A stretch of 64,000 bases of DNA from Candidatus Rhodoluna planktonica (GTDB lineage: Bacteria; Actinomycetota; Actinomycetes; Actinomycetales; Microbacteriaceae), in the NCBI RefSeq assembly GCF_001854225.1, contig NZ_CP015208.1, positions 1,054,001 through 1,118,000 of the forward strand. Direction: 5' to 3'. Shown here in pieces: positions 8,469 to 18,761 of the stretch (position 1 is its first letter; each line of letters opens with the position of its first letter). A program made the translations under genes and the position numbers. The notes beneath the pieces are model-generated. The model was not told where the DNA came from. It saw only the letters and a list, made by a program, of their open reading frames with translations, and ran no database searches.

Positions 8469-10047
8469 TGTTCACCCGCTTGGCTGTCTTATTCTTGGGC
8501 GGCAGTGGCAGCGGCGACTGAGTGAAAACCATTCCATGGCGACGAGGTAGCGTAAGCCGGAAAGAGGCACCCTCCCCCGGCTTGGCCCAGACCTGCAACC
8601 ATCCGCCGTGCAGGTTTGTGTCCTCCATTGAGATTGCCAAACCTAGACCGGTGCCGCCGGTAGTGCGTTTGCGAGCTGGATCGGCACGCCAAAATCGATC
8701 AAAAACTCGGTCTACTTCAGCGCGAGACATGCCAACGCCTGAGTCGGTCACCGTGACTGCCACCGCCGATTCGTCAGCGCCAACCGCAATCCGGATGGGT
8801 TTGCCTTCTCCGTGCTCTACTGCATTGGCTATTAGGTTGCGCAACAGGCGCTCGATTCGAGCCGAGTCAATTTCAACATCGACCGAACCGCTAGGAATGT
8901 CGACCAGAATTTGAGAACCCTTACTTGCAGCTAATGGTTCTAGCCCAGAAATCGCCATGCCGACGACTCCGTTGAGGTCTTGGATCTCTAGATCGGCATT
9001 GATCGCACCGGCATCGTATCGCGATATTTCAAGCAGATCATTGAGTAACACTTCAAAGCGTTCGATTTGATCGTGCATAAGCTCGGCCGAGCGTTTGGCA
9101 GCTGGTTCAAGCTTGCCTCGGTTAGCAAAAATTACATCGCCGGCCAATTTGATTGTGGTTAGCGGTGTTCTCAGTTCATGGGACACGTCAGAAACAAATC
9201 GTTGCTGCATTTTAGAGACCGAAGCCAATTTCACAATCTGCTTTTGCAGCGACTCAGTCATTCGGTTGAATGAGCGCCCAAGTACTGCAATTACATCTTC
9301 GCCTACCTCTGGCAGACGTCGATCCAAAGCACCTTCGGAAATTTCCTCGGCAACCTTAGCCGCCTCGTGCACCGGCTTAACCAACCAATTGGTTACGAAA
9401 AAGCTCACCGCTCCGATGGCGAAAATCAAAAAGATTCCGCCAACTGCCATGGTTCGCTGAACGAAATCAAGCGTTTGCTGTTCAGAACTTAGATCAAACA
9501 TCAGATAGAGCTCATAGGTGCCGGCAAGCGGTATTTCAATCGGCGCACCAACCACTATGCCGGGTGAATTCTGTCCGTTGACCGGGATGCCGATTGACTG
9601 GTACTTCAAGTCGCCATTGGATGAACGAACCTCATTGCGCAGTTCTTGAGAAATAAGCAGAGTGTCGAGATCGGCAGAAATTGGGCTCTGCAAGATCAAG
9701 TTCATGTCTTGGTTCGGGGATCTAAGCAAGGCAACTCGGCGCGTCGAAGAGGTTCCCGAAGATTCGAGGGATGGCACCACTGAATTCATTAAGGTCTGCA
9801 AACCAATTTCATCGGTTACCGTGGTGGCCGAAAACGTGTTCTGCACTTCGATTACAGCTCGCTCCGACTCAGCCAAAATTTGGTCAACGCGCGTGTTGAA
9901 CAAACCATTACCGATTGAATACGAGAGGAATCCTCCGGTGATGAAAAGCATCACCGTGGCCAGAGCAACAGTGGAAAAAACTGCTCGAGCCTGAAGGTAT
10001 TTCTTGAATAGACCGAGCCCCCAGTTTAGGAAGCCGCGTAGCCGCAA
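8461..10047 (-). CDS. mtrB: Sensor histidine kinase MtrB
   Basis: MtrB is the membrane kinase that phosphorylates MtrA and links envelope state to cell division, osmotic response and wall hydrolase expression. Seen in order in 528 residues: membrane helix about 22-45, extracytoplasmic sensor region, second helix about 199-222, HAMP domain (PVHEAAKVAEEISEG), HisKA with VSDVSHELRTPLT (His290) and HATPase_c with N, G1 and G2 boxes (NLIANAVEHG, VTDSGVGM, GTGLGLAI). The start is a TTG 3 nt after the mtrA stop. No ATG gives the complete first membrane helix, so TTG is accepted. An AAGG about 14 nt upstream is the best available ribosome-binding site. Confidence 0.96.
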   Translation of the reverse strand: MRLRGFLNWGLGLFKKYLQARAVFSTVALATVMLFITGGFLSYSIGNGLFNTRVDQILAESERAVIEVQNTFSATTVTDEIGLQTLMNSVVPSLESSGTSSTRRVALLRSPNQDMNLILQSPISADLDTLLISQELRNEVRSSNGDLKYQSIGIPVNGQNSPGIVVGAPIEIPLAGTYELYLMFDLSSEQQTLDFVQRTMAVGGIFLIFAIGAVSFFVTNWLVKPVHEAAKVAEEISEGALDRRLPEVGEDVIAVLGRSFNRMTESLQKQIVKLASVSKMQQRFVSDVSHELRTPLTTIKLAGDVIFANRGKLEPAAKRSAELMHDQIERFEVLLNDLLEISRYDAGAINADLEIQDLNGVVGMAISGLEPLAASKGSQILVDIPSGSVDVEIDSARIERLLRNLIANAVEHGEGKPIRIAVGADESAVAVTVTDSGVGMSRAEVDRVFDRFWRADPARKRTTGGTGLGLAISMEDTNLHGGWLQVWAKPGEGASFRLTLPRRHGMVFTQSPLPLPPKNKTAKRVNNA

Positions 10048-10050
10048 TTA

Positions 10051-10728
10051 CTACAAACCAGCCTTGTATCCGATGCCGCGAACCGTAGTGACAATCTTTG
10101 GATTGTCTGGGTCTTCCTCGATTTTTGAACGCAACCGCTGCACGTGCACGTTGACCAATCGGGTGTCGGCTTTGTAGTGATAACCCCAAACCAACTCAAG
10201 CAGCATCTCTCTGGTGAAAACCTGTTTAGGCTTTTGGGCCAGGGTAAGCAGCAGTGAAAATTCAAGTGGAGTTAGTGAAATCAGCTCGTCGCCGCGTTTC
10301 ACCTCGTGACCGACTACGTCGAGAGTGAGCGGGCCAATGCGATAGGTTTCAGTGTCGACCACTGGTGCACCAGCGCGAAGTCGGGCTCGAATTCGAGCAG
10401 TGAGTACACCCGGATCAAACGGCTTAACCACATAGTCGTCGGCGCCAGCTTCAAGACCCCGAACCACATCGTCAGATTCGGTTTTGGCGGTAAGCATAAT
10501 GATTGGAGTGCCGCTGATATTGCGAATTTCGCGACAGACTTCAATTCCGTCTTTGCCCGGCAACATCACATCGAGTAAAACCAAGTCGGGCTCAATCGCA
10601 GCAAAAACATCAGCAGCGCCGGCTCCGGCGTCGTGAAAACTAACCGAGAAACCCTCAGACTCGAGCACGATACCGACCATCTCGCGCAGTGCGTTGTCGT
10701 CGTCGATGACCAAGATCTTATGGGTCAT
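10051..10728 (-). CDS. mtrA: Response regulator MtrA (OmpR family)
   Basis: MtrA is the OmpR/PhoB-type DNA-binding partner of MtrB; in Actinobacteria it controls cell-division and wall genes. The receiver domain (residues 1-120) has the acidic pocket DDD (10-12), phospho-acceptor Asp53 in LLDVMLPG and the conserved Lys in YVVKPFDPG. The winged helix follows (LTPLEFSLLLTLAQKPKQVFTREMLLELVWG, then RLVNVHVQRLRSKIEEDP). GGGGAGA is about 6 nt before the ATG. It is 15 bp downstream of ahcY; the thymidylate kinase gene that sits between them in mycobacteria is absent. Confidence 0.97.
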   Translation of the reverse strand: MTHKILVIDDDNALREMVGIVLESEGFSVSFHDAGAGAADVFAAIEPDLVLLDVMLPGKDGIEVCREIRNISGTPIIMLTAKTESDDVVRGLEAGADDYVVKPFDPGVLTARIRARLRAGAPVVDTETYRIGPLTLDVVGHEVKRGDELISLTPLEFSLLLTLAQKPKQVFTREMLLELVWGYHYKADTRLVNVHVQRLRSKIEEDPDNPKIVTTVRGIGYKAGL

Positions 10729-10743
10729 TGTTGTCTCCCCGGT

Positions 10744-12204
10744 TTAGTAACGGTAGTGATCGACCTTAAACGGGCCCGCCACATCTACACCAATGTACCG
10801 TGCCTGTTCGCCAGTCAATTGTGTTAATTCAACACCAAGTGCGTCAAGGTGCAAACGAGCAACTTTTTCATCCAGGTTTTTCGGCAAAATATGCACACCC
10901 AGTTCATAGTTTGCAGACTTGCTGAACAGTTCAATTTGCGCCAAAACCTGGTTGCTAAATGAATTGCTCATCACGAAACTAGGATGCCCGGTAGCGTTGC
11001 CCAGGTTCATCAAACGACCCTCGCTGAGAATCAAGACAGACTTGCCGTTTGGCAAGCGCCACTCGTGAACCTGCGGTTTGATTTCGATTTTTTCGATTCC
11101 CGGGATCTTGGCAATACCGGCCATGTCGATTTCGTTATCGAAGTGTCCGACGTTGGCAACAATGGCCAAGTGCTTCATCTGCAAGACGTGTTCAGGCTTG
11201 ATGATTCCAGCGTTACCGGTGGCTGTAATAAAGATATCGACCTGGTCGATGACCGACTCGAGTCGAGCAACCTGAAAACCATCCATGGCAGCCTGCAGTG
11301 CACAGATCGGGTCAATTTCGCTGACAATCACACGAGCACCCTGTGCGCGCATGGCCTCGGCCGAACCCTTGCCGACATCACCGTAACCGGCGACGAAGGC
11401 GGTCTTGCCTCCGATCAAAACATCGGTAGCGCGGTTCAGGCCATCAGGTAGTGAGTGGCGGATTCCGTATTTGTTGTCAAACTTTGACTTGGTGACCGAG
11501 TCGTTGACGTTGATGGCCGGGAACAGCAGTTCACCGTTGCGGAAAAATTCATAGAGTCGGTGCACACCGGTTGTGGTCTCTTCAGTGACACCCTTGATTT
11601 CGGCGGCAATTTGGGTGAAACGATTTGGGCTAGTAGCAATTGACGAGCGCAAGAGTTCGAGGACAACGGCATACTCTTCGCTGTCGCTTTCGCCGGTTGC
11701 TGGAACCTGACCGGCTAGTTCAAATTCGCGCCCCTTGTGAACCAAGAGCGTGGCGTCACCACCGTCGTCGAGAATCATGTTTGGGCCGATGTAGGTGGCA
11801 CCCTCGGTCTTGGCTTCGGCAGACCAATCAAAAATCTGATCGGTGCACCACCAGTACTCTTCTAAGGTTTCCCCTTTCCAGGCAAACACCGGAGTACCCT
11901 GAGGGTTTTCCGCGGTTCCTTTGCCAACCACAACAGCCGCCGCGGCTTCATCCTGGGTCGAAAAAATGTTGCAGGAAGCCCAGCGAACCGAAGCGCCCAG
12001 AGCAACCAAAGTTTCAATCAAAACCGCCGTCTGAACCGTCATGTGCAGCGAGCCGGCAATGCGGGCACCCTTGAGCGGTTGGCTGGCAGAAAACTCGGTG
12101 CGCAGAGCCATCAAGCCTGGCATTTCATGCTCGGCTAAGCGAATTTGGTGACGTCCAATTTCGGCGAGGTTTAGGTCAGCTACTTTGAAGTCGATGGTGC
12201 TCAT
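10744..12204 (-). CDS. ahcY: Adenosylhomocysteinase
   Basis: This NAD-dependent enzyme splits S-adenosylhomocysteine into homocysteine and adenosine and so keeps methylation going. The 486-residue sequence shows the substrate domain ([34 protein letters not shown]), the NAD-binding Rossmann segment [20 protein letters not shown] and the C-terminal tail ending KVDHYRY, typical of the family. The length fits the long actinobacterial form with its extra internal insertion. AGAAAGACC before the ATG is the ribosome-binding site. It lies 14 bp after manB and 15 bp before mtrA, so it could be cotranscribed with either. The adenosine released could be used by the add gene elsewhere in the window. Confidence 0.97.
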   Translation of the reverse strand: MSTIDFKVADLNLAEIGRHQIRLAEHEMPGLMALRTEFSASQPLKGARIAGSLHMTVQTAVLIETLVALGASVRWASCNIFSTQDEAAAAVVVGKGTAENPQGTPVFAWKGETLEEYWWCTDQIFDWSAEAKTEGATYIGPNMILDDGGDATLLVHKGREFELAGQVPATGESDSEEYAVVLELLRSSIATSPNRFTQIAAEIKGVTEETTTGVHRLYEFFRNGELLFPAINVNDSVTKSKFDNKYGIRHSLPDGLNRATDVLIGGKTAFVAGYGDVGKGSAEAMRAQGARVIVSEIDPICALQAAMDGFQVARLESVIDQVDIFITATGNAGIIKPEHVLQMKHLAIVANVGHFDNEIDMAGIAKIPGIEKIEIKPQVHEWRLPNGKSVLILSEGRLMNLGNATGHPSFVMSNSFSNQVLAQIELFSKSANYELGVHILPKNLDEKVARLHLDALGVELTQLTGEQARYIGVDVAGPFKVDHYRY

Positions 12205-12218
12205 TTTGGTCTTTCTGG

Positions 12219-13631
12219 CTAGGCGCGGATGAGGCTAAGAACCTCATCGCGAACTCGGATCATGTCGGCCTCGTTTGAAGCCTCGACATTGAGGCGAAGC
12301 AGTGGTTCGGTGTTCGAGGTGCGAACGTTGAACCACCACCACGTGCCAGCGTCGGCAGACTTGCCTTGAGCTGTGATGCCGTCAAACTCTTCAAAATCGG
12401 CTCGGTCGGCGAATGCTTCCCGAATTCGATCTTTAGCAGCTTGCGCATCGGCAACGGTGGAATTGATTTCACCGCTAAGAAAGTAAGGGTTGTAACTTGC
12501 GGCAAACTCGGACATGGATTTGTCTTGGTTGCCAAACTCAGCCAACACGTGCATGGCAGCCAACATTCCGTTGTCGGCACCCCAAAAGTCTCGGAAGTAA
12601 TAGTGCGCACTGTGTTCGCCACCAAAAACAGCATTGGTTTCAGCCATTTTGTCTTTGATTAGCGAGTGGCCAACCTTGGTTCTAACCGCCCGAGCACCAT
12701 CGGCTTCAACCACCTCGCGCACCACATTTGAGGTGAGTAGGTTGTGCAGCACCGTGATTGGTGCACCTGGGTTCTGAATCTTTTCGCGCGCGATTTCGCG
12801 TCGAGCCACAATGGCAGCCACAGCAGACGGAGTTACCGGCTGACCTTTTTCATCGACCACAAAAACGCGGTCGGCATCGCCATCAAAGGCCAGCCCCAAG
12901 TCGGCTTGGTAGTCAACAACCGCACGCTGCAGGTCAACTAGGTTTTTGGGGTCGAGCGGATTGGCCTCGTGATTTGGGAAAGTACCGTCTAGTTCAAAGT
13001 ACATCGGAACAATTTCGAGCGGTAAGCGCTCGAGATCGTTGGCGTGTCCGAGAACGGCCGGCACCGTGAGCCCGCCCATGCCGTTTCCGGCATCGACAAC
13101 AACCTTGAGTGGTCGAATTGTGTTCAACGAAACCAATTCGCGCAGGTATGACGCATAGCGAACCAAGATGTGCTCTTCGCGGAAACTTCCCGGTTCATCA
13201 ACTTCGTTAATGCCATTTTCTAGGTAGACCTTGGCGCGATCACGAATTGCAGCAAGGCCGGTATCTAAACTGATGCCGCGAGCGCCGGCCCGAGAAAATT
13301 TGATGCCGTTGTAGGTTGCCGGATTGTGCGAGGCGGTGAACATGGCTGCAGGCGCATCTAAGGCTCCGGATGCGAAATATGACTCATCGGTTGAGCACAA
13401 GCCAATTGAAACTACGTGTGCTCCTCTAGCCTGGGCACCTTCGGCAAATGCCTCAGCAAATTCGGGCGATGAATCTCGCATGTCATGACCGACGATGACA
13501 TCAGTGCCGGCAGCGTCGAGTTCATCGACGAAGGCAGCAGCCAAAGCGGCGACAACTTCGTTGGTTAGATCTTTGCCGACTAAACCTCGTACATCATAGG
13601 TTTTTACAATGGCGTCCCAGTTGACTGTCAT
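12219..13631 (-). CDS. manB: Phosphomannomutase/phosphoglucomutase
   Basis: ManB converts mannose-6-phosphate to mannose-1-phosphate for GDP-mannose (manA and manC are in the same window). Key sites in 470 residues: active-site serine in [13 protein letters not shown] (Ser101), metal loop [11 protein letters not shown], sugar loop GGEHSAHYY and phosphate loop [12 protein letters not shown]. The frame is open for another 62 codons upstream, but homology begins at [15 protein letters not shown], and AAAGAG 3-4 nt before ATG 13631 fixes the start. It is divergent from the small zincin-like gene, with 83 bp between them. Confidence 0.94.
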   Translation of the reverse strand: MTVNWDAIVKTYDVRGLVGKDLTNEVVAALAAAFVDELDAAGTDVIVGHDMRDSSPEFAEAFAEGAQARGAHVVSIGLCSTDESYFASGALDAPAAMFTASHNPATYNGIKFSRAGARGISLDTGLAAIRDRAKVYLENGINEVDEPGSFREEHILVRYASYLRELVSLNTIRPLKVVVDAGNGMGGLTVPAVLGHANDLERLPLEIVPMYFELDGTFPNHEANPLDPKNLVDLQRAVVDYQADLGLAFDGDADRVFVVDEKGQPVTPSAVAAIVARREIAREKIQNPGAPITVLHNLLTSNVVREVVEADGARAVRTKVGHSLIKDKMAETNAVFGGEHSAHYYFRDFWGADNGMLAAMHVLAEFGNQDKSMSEFAASYNPYFLSGEINSTVADAQAAKDRIREAFADRADFEEFDGITAQGKSADAGTWWWFNVRTSNTEPLLRLNVEASNEADMIRVRDEVLSLIRA

Positions 13632-13702
13632 GAACTCTTTCAGGTTGAGAGCGAGCCGGGCCGCTGCCCAGCTCAAACACCCCTCAAGAATACCAAGCCA
13701 AA

Positions 13703-13708
13703 TAGACT
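13703..13708 (+). promoter_or_regulatory. -10 box TAGACT of a leaderless start
   Basis: TAGACT ends 6 nt before ATG 13715 and no ribosome-binding site is present, so transcription probably begins at or next to the start codon. Confidence 0.6.
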
Positions 13709-13714
13709 GGGCAC

Positions 13715-14125
13715 ATGTCTTCAGCCAATCGTCCCCGAGGTTTTGAGCGGGATCGTCATGGCCGAGGTATGCGACGTTCATTGCTCGGCCACCTGAGAAT
13801 AATTGGGCGAGGTCCATCCAGTTTTGAACAAATTGTCGAGGGTGCCTGCGATTTTCTCAGGCATGCCTACCCGGAAGACTTGGGCAGCATGCGTTGCCTT
13901 ATTACCGATGCACCCGCCGTTAGCGAATCAAGTGAAGGTGTGAAACGCTGGGCGGCTCGCCCGGAAGACCTCACCATTGTGATTTATCGACTGCCTATTG
14001 AACGACTGGGGCATGTTCGCCGGACTGATCCAATGCATGAGCGCATGCACATCGAAGAGTATGTTTTTCAGGCTGCAGCCGCACTCATTGGCAAGGACCC
14101 CTGGGATCTGCTCGGTGGCGACTAG
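13715..14125 (+). CDS. Small metallopeptidase-family (zincin-like, Rv3259-type) protein
   Basis: The 136-residue protein resembles the actinobacterial metallopeptidase-family protein found beside manB and whiB2. It has a basic N-terminus, RDRHGRGMRRSLLG, then the LTIVIYRLPIE strand and a C-terminal helix IEEYVFQAAAALIGKDPWDL. An HExxH zinc motif, HERMH, occurs at residues 108-112, although the family's motif may instead align one turn later, where histidine is not conserved here. No substrate is known. The gene is divergent from manB, appears leaderless, and its 3' end overlaps the DUF5719 gene by 4 bp. Confidence 0.75.
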   Translation: MSSANRPRGFERDRHGRGMRRSLLGHLRIIGRGPSSFEQIVEGACDFLRHAYPEDLGSMRCLITDAPAVSESSEGVKRWAARPEDLTIVIYRLPIERLGHVRRTDPMHERMHIEEYVFQAAAALIGKDPWDLLGGD

Positions 14126-15453
14126 CGCAAACTTACCGCGACTGTGCCACCCGAATTCTTATAGTCCATTACCGGTATTACCGCGAGCGATCCGTCGATA
14201 TCTAAAACCAGGGATGCAAACATCGGTTGATCGGTTTCCGGCAGAGCAAAATTTGCCCCCTTGGGCAGCTCGATTGTTTGCAGAGTTTGGCTGCTTGTCG
14301 AGTAGAGGCTCAATTTTGAAATGCCGTTTTGCGGCACCGGAATAATCTGTTTGGCGGTCAGCGCCGGCAAACTCGGTAGCCAGGCAAAGTCTGTGTTCGG
14401 GTTTTTGGCTTTGAAAGTGCGCGATACTTTGGCGGCGACCTGAATCGGCTGGTCTGATTCGAGGATGATCGCATAGTCACCATCGAGTAGCCCAGCTAGT
14501 TCGAATTCGGCAACAGTTCCGCCGGCAACCTGCTGGCGCAGCACCGTGCCGAAGGTATTTGCCGTTGCACCGACCACCTGGGCCGTAAAGGTTGCCGCCT
14601 GATCTCCCGGGACAAATACGCGCAACACCGGTGCAAGGTCTTGATAGTCGGTGGCGTTTGCCGCCAATTCTGCAGCATCTTTTGAACCCCGGATAAATAG
14701 GCCGGTAATGACCTGCCTCAGCTGAGCTGGCTGGCTAGGCATCACGTAATCCACTCCGCCAGCAATCAGGCCGCGAACCGCTTTCTGTTGAATCCAAGCG
14801 CCTATCGCGCCGCCCTTAGCTAAAACCTGAACCACAAAAGTTTTGGTTTTTGGAGCCACCGCAGAGAGGTTGAAAACTGTGGTTTTGCCAGCCGGCACAG
14901 CGATTCCAGAAAGCGCCGCCGATGCCAGTTCGCCGGCCTCAGAGTAAAGCTTTAGTGAAACAGTTGAATCAACATTTCCCGGATTGCGCAAAACCAGCAG
15001 AGCCTCACGGCCTAGTGCGGTCGATCCGCCAAGCAACCAAACATTTGTTGCCGGCTGCTGACAGCTTGCAGCCGCTAATCCAGCCATGCTCGAACCTGTT
15101 ATCACCTGGGTCTGCAGCACCGACAGCAGTGTCGAACCCTGAACGGCTCTGCCGCTCGGGTCTTGGGCGGTGTAACTGCCGTTGGCAACTTCAAGTGACA
15201 CACCTACTGGATCGGCAAAATAAACCCTGGTGCCAGCCGAACCAACTGGATCAAACACTCCAATCTGGGTGCCACTGCTGCCGCCGCTGCGAAACAGCTC
15301 ACCAGGGCAAACCAGGGTTAGGTCTTTAGCCTTTGCCGTCTTCAGTTCGGCATTGGGCAGACTGCCAGCGACGACATTTAGCTCTGGTAGGGCGAACGTA
15401 GTTGCCACTAAGAGTGCGGTGAGAATCGGAGTAAAGAAACGAGCCAGACTCAT
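14122..15453 (-). CDS. DUF5719 family exported protein
   Basis: The 443-residue protein has an N-terminal signal/anchor segment (FFTPILTALLVATTFA) and then a long beta-rich extracytoplasmic part typical of DUF5719. These proteins are encoded next to a large membrane glycosyltransferase in many Actinobacteria, and that is the arrangement here: the start codon overlaps the glycosyltransferase stop by 4 bp. Two cysteines (CPGEL and SCQQ) could form a disulfide outside the cell. Function is unknown; a role in assembly or secretion of a wall glycan is inferred only from the partner gene. Confidence 0.8.
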   Translation of the reverse strand: MSLARFFTPILTALLVATTFALPELNVVAGSLPNAELKTAKAKDLTLVCPGELFRSGGSSGTQIGVFDPVGSAGTRVYFADPVGVSLEVANGSYTAQDPSGRAVQGSTLLSVLQTQVITGSSMAGLAAASCQQPATNVWLLGGSTALGREALLVLRNPGNVDSTVSLKLYSEAGELASAALSGIAVPAGKTTVFNLSAVAPKTKTFVVQVLAKGGAIGAWIQQKAVRGLIAGGVDYVMPSQPAQLRQVITGLFIRGSKDAAELAANATDYQDLAPVLRVFVPGDQAATFTAQVVGATANTFGTVLRQQVAGGTVAEFELAGLLDGDYAIILESDQPIQVAAKVSRTFKAKNPNTDFAWLPSLPALTAKQIIPVPQNGISKLSLYSTSSQTLQTIELPKGANFALPETDQPMFASLVLDIDGSLAVIPVMDYKNSGGTVAVSLR

Positions 15454-18278
15454 TCTTCAACCCCCTCGACAAAAATTTGAGAATCTCGCTCGCGCCTTGC
15501 CCCCGAACGGCCAGCGGGTAAAGCCAGCAAAATGAAACCGGCAAGGATTCCCAGTTGGCCAGCTTTGGTGAGCGACCAACGCGACTGCGGCTCAGACCCG
15601 GCTAGAAGAACGGGGTTAGGGTCTCGAACTCGCCAGAGCCAACCAAATGGTGTTTCACCCACAGACTCTAGTTCTTTGATCGAATCAAGACTGACCCCAA
15701 GGTTGCGGGCTAGTTCGGTGTCTTGGTCTGGAACCAGAACATAACCAATTTGACCAGAACGCAAAATATCGGCCAGGTCAGAATTATTTGCCGAAACCAG
15801 ATTGGCGACCAGGTTTGCGTGCAGTTCACGCTGCGCTGCAATTTCCAGCCATCTCGGATCATCCGCGGCAAGCCCGAGAGTCGGTGTGGTCAGCGCCATC
15901 CGATAAACCAGCGAAAGTTCTTCGAGCTGTACCCCATCCCCGTCGACCAGAGCCGCAGCATATTGCACGGCGGACTCGATCTGGGTTGGGCTGACCACCA
16001 GCATCTTGAGGTTGCTACCTGAATTTGACTCGGCCAAAACCAAAGCTGGTGATACCTGATCTGAACCAGAAGCGAACTTAGGCACAAGCAGAATCGAAGT
16101 TGCCAGGATTGGCAGAATTGCCAGCGATACCGTGGCGGAGGCCAATGCCGCCTTCTTACTCGACTGCATTGCAACACCGACCAAGAGCGCGACGGCCAGC
16201 GCCAAAACAGCCGTGGCGGGCAAAGTTGAATTGGTGATTTCCTGATCAAACATTGACTGCGAGTCTGTGCCAACCACTGGAACCCTTATTTGTCGGGCCA
16301 ACCAAATTAATCCGACTGCGCCGAGCGACATGCTTGCCGCCAAAACAGTGGCGGCGGTATTGCGCGCAAAAAGTGCCACGGCAGCGATTAGCAAAATTGC
16401 GATGGAAGCGAAGTTGCCGATTGTCCCAAAACCAAAATCTGGCCCAACCTCGGCGCCAAATAGCAGTTGATTTCCCCAAGCCGACTCACTAGCGACCAAG
16501 GGTGTTGAAGGATCGGCCAACAGGGCAACCGGATTGGCTAATCCGAACAGGTAAAAAATTACCGTTGGTGAAAAGATCGCCGCGAGCGGCAGCGGGACCC
16601 AAATCAAAAAACCAAATTTACGAATCTTGACGAGAGCCAAAACTGCAACCGCCGCAATAAGCACTAGTCCAATCGCAAAGTTCGCTGCCGCAATAGCAGC
16701 CAGACTCAGCCCCGAAATTGCGACCCAGGTATAGGTGCGCGCTACGGTGATTGGTTCGGCTCGCCAGCCAGTGATTTTGGCTAAGCCAAGCAAAAACACG
16801 GGGAGCAGTATCCAAACCAGCAATACCGGGATTCGCCCTTCAGCCACAGCAACACCTAAAGCGGGGAACAAAGCGTAAACCAGCGCGGCCAGGTTTTTTT
16901 GCCAGGCTTTGTTTAGCCAGAGCGACAGCCAAAACCAGGCGCTGATAAAAGCCAGGGCCTTAGTGAGAAAGACCAGCAGAACCAATGCGATTGAGGGTTG
17001 CCAAAAAGTGAGAGACCCGATAGCCAATAACACCCAGTTGAACGGATCGCTCGGCGCCCACAAGCCAAATCCCAGGTTTTGAAAACTGGCCCCGGCTGAA
17101 TCGAAAAGGTTGAACCAGTTAGCTGCCAAGGGCCGCACGGCCGCCCCATTGATTGCCACCGCAGCAGGAAAGAATTGCCAGCTTGCTACCAAAATGCCCA
17201 AGGTCAGCCAACCGGCACCGGATGCCAAGAAGGACTTCTGTTCGGCTACCTCACCGTTTTCAAATTTCTCAATGGTTAGTTGCTCTTCAAAAAATTCGCT
17301 CTGTGCCTTTCGGCTAGACCGCACCTGCTGCTCGCTCGCCCGCAGCCCACGCATCCGTTTTAGTGCTATGCCAGTATTTTTGCGCCTAGCCGACAGACGC
17401 AACGGCAAACTGAAAAACCCCCAGATTGCGGCCGAAAGTTCACCCCAGAGCAAATTAGGCGTTTTGTTGAAGACTCTGGCGATGGCCCGAAAGAGCCCGA
17501 TGAAAGGTAGCGACAGCCACACCAAAAGCGCCATCAAAATCGGCTGATGAACCAACTGCAGATGAATCTCAGCTCGCCGACTTGCTGTTTTAGGACTGCC
17601 AGCCAACCAACGCCGTTCACGTTTTTGATTTAGTGAAAGTGTGGCATGGCGAATTTTGGCATCTGGCACCACGATGACGCGATTTCCAGCGCGGCGCAAC
17701 CGAATGGAAAAATCAAGATCTTGCGCTAGTGCCGGCGCGCGGTCATCTAGCCCGCCAAGCTCTTCATAGCTTTCGCGCAGAATTAGAGTGCCTGCGGTAC
17801 CAACCGCTAAAACATCATCGACCTGATCGTGCTGGGCTTGGTCTAGCTCACCACGAACCAGAGAAAACAATCGCCCGGTGCGAGTGAGGGTTAGCCCCTG
17901 CTGAGCGATGATGCGCGGATTGTGCCATTCCAATTGCTTTGGCCCGAGCTGGCGAGCCGATGGAGATTTCTCGGCGGCCAGCAACAGCTGTTCGAGACAG
18001 TCGGGCATCGGCGCACTATCATCGTGCAACAGCCATAGCCACTCGCCGGCCTGACTTGGTGCAGCCTCGAGTGCGGCCGCAATTGAACTGGGTAAATCAG
18101 ATTTTCTAGGCACCGAAATCAGAGCGATGTTTTCAGCCACCGTCGGTTTTTGGCTGGATGAATCGACAACAAAAATTCGGTCGGGCACAACCGTTTGACG
18201 GGCAAGTGCTGCCAGGGTTTGATTAAGGAAGTCAGCGGCATCGTGGCTGACCACGATAGCGGTGACAAACGGCTTCAT
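15450..18278 (-). CDS. Large membrane glycosyltransferase (GT2 + polytopic domain)
   Basis: At 942 residues this joins an N-terminal GT-A glycosyltransferase of family 2 (residues 1-240: VSHDAADFLNQTLAALARQ, catalytic-type WLLHDDSAP, QDLDFSIRLRRAGN) to a C-terminal region of roughly a dozen membrane helices (about 355-935) with an extracytoplasmic loop. The same organisation is found in actinobacterial wall glycan enzymes encoded beside DUF5719. The sugar donor cannot be read from sequence; an activated nucleotide sugar such as GDP-mannose is plausible because manA, manB and manC are close. It is translationally coupled to the DUF5719 gene and lies 23 bp after whiB. Confidence 0.88.
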   Translation of the reverse strand: MKPFVTAIVVSHDAADFLNQTLAALARQTVVPDRIFVVDSSSQKPTVAENIALISVPRKSDLPSSIAAALEAAPSQAGEWLWLLHDDSAPMPDCLEQLLLAAEKSPSARQLGPKQLEWHNPRIIAQQGLTLTRTGRLFSLVRGELDQAQHDQVDDVLAVGTAGTLILRESYEELGGLDDRAPALAQDLDFSIRLRRAGNRVIVVPDAKIRHATLSLNQKRERRWLAGSPKTASRRAEIHLQLVHQPILMALLVWLSLPFIGLFRAIARVFNKTPNLLWGELSAAIWGFFSLPLRLSARRKNTGIALKRMRGLRASEQQVRSSRKAQSEFFEEQLTIEKFENGEVAEQKSFLASGAGWLTLGILVASWQFFPAAVAINGAAVRPLAANWFNLFDSAGASFQNLGFGLWAPSDPFNWVLLAIGSLTFWQPSIALVLLVFLTKALAFISAWFWLSLWLNKAWQKNLAALVYALFPALGVAVAEGRIPVLLVWILLPVFLLGLAKITGWRAEPITVARTYTWVAISGLSLAAIAAANFAIGLVLIAAVAVLALVKIRKFGFLIWVPLPLAAIFSPTVIFYLFGLANPVALLADPSTPLVASESAWGNQLLFGAEVGPDFGFGTIGNFASIAILLIAAVALFARNTAATVLAASMSLGAVGLIWLARQIRVPVVGTDSQSMFDQEITNSTLPATAVLALAVALLVGVAMQSSKKAALASATVSLAILPILATSILLVPKFASGSDQVSPALVLAESNSGSNLKMLVVSPTQIESAVQYAAALVDGDGVQLEELSLVYRMALTTPTLGLAADDPRWLEIAAQRELHANLVANLVSANNSDLADILRSGQIGYVLVPDQDTELARNLGVSLDSIKELESVGETPFGWLWRVRDPNPVLLAGSEPQSRWSLTKAGQLGILAGFILLALPAGRSGARRERDSQIFVEGVEE

Positions 18279-18301
18279 GATTTTGCCCGAAGGCTCTTAG
18301 G

Positions 18302-18607
18302 CTAAGCGCGCTTCTTCAGCTTGCGGCGTTCACGCTCGGATAGGCCACCCCAAATTCCGAATCGTTCATCGTTCGCCAAAGCGTAATCGAGGCACTGAGC
18401 TTTAACTTCGCAGCCACCGCAAATGCGTTTTGCATCTCTGGTAGAACCACCTTTTTCTGGGAAAAAGGCTTCTGGATCAGTCTGGGCGCAAAGCGCATCA
18501 GCCTGCCATGCCAGTGGATCTTCTTCAGGATTTGAGTACGCCCCCGCGACACCTAGTCGAATCGGATCGATAAACCAGTTTTCTGGCACACGATTACGAC
18601 TGTCCAT
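18302..18607 (-). CDS. WhiB-family iron-sulfur transcription factor
   Basis: WhiB proteins bind a 4Fe-4S cluster and regulate transcription together with the principal sigma factor. All signatures are present in 101 residues: cluster cysteines Cys40, Cys63, Cys66 and Cys72 (CxxC-x5-C spacing), the GIWGG turn at 84-88 and a basic C-terminus ERERRKLKKRA for DNA contact. Gene context (manB, zincin, DUF5719 region) matches mycobacterial whiB2/whmD, needed for septation, so WhiB2 is likely but not proven. AAGGAAATAG precedes the ATG. Confidence 0.93.
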   Translation of the reverse strand: MDSRNRVPENWFIDPIRLGVAGAYSNPEEDPLAWQADALCAQTDPEAFFPEKGGSTRDAKRICGGCEVKAQCLDYALANDERFGIWGGLSERERRKLKKRA

Positions 18608-18748
18608 AACTATTTCCTTACTGGGTCACACCGGTTCAGATGCAACCTAACAAATTGCGTTGATGTAATTACACCGGTGTTATTCCCCCAATGTCAAGTT
18701 GAGATTGGTAACAATCGCCAAAGATACGGATAGCCGAACAACCGCAAC

Positions 18749-18754
18749 TATTCT
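18749..18754 (+). promoter_or_regulatory. -10 box TATTCT of leaderless galE
   Basis: TATTCT ends 7 nt before the ATG at 18762; no Shine-Dalgarno site lies between them. Confidence 0.6.
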
Positions 18755-18761
18755 TGATGTC

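Noticed and set aside
13632-13817. 62 extra N-terminal codons for manB
   Set aside because: The normal mutase start and the AAAGAG site point to ATG 13631, and the extension shows no family similarity and overlaps the start of the zincin-like gene.
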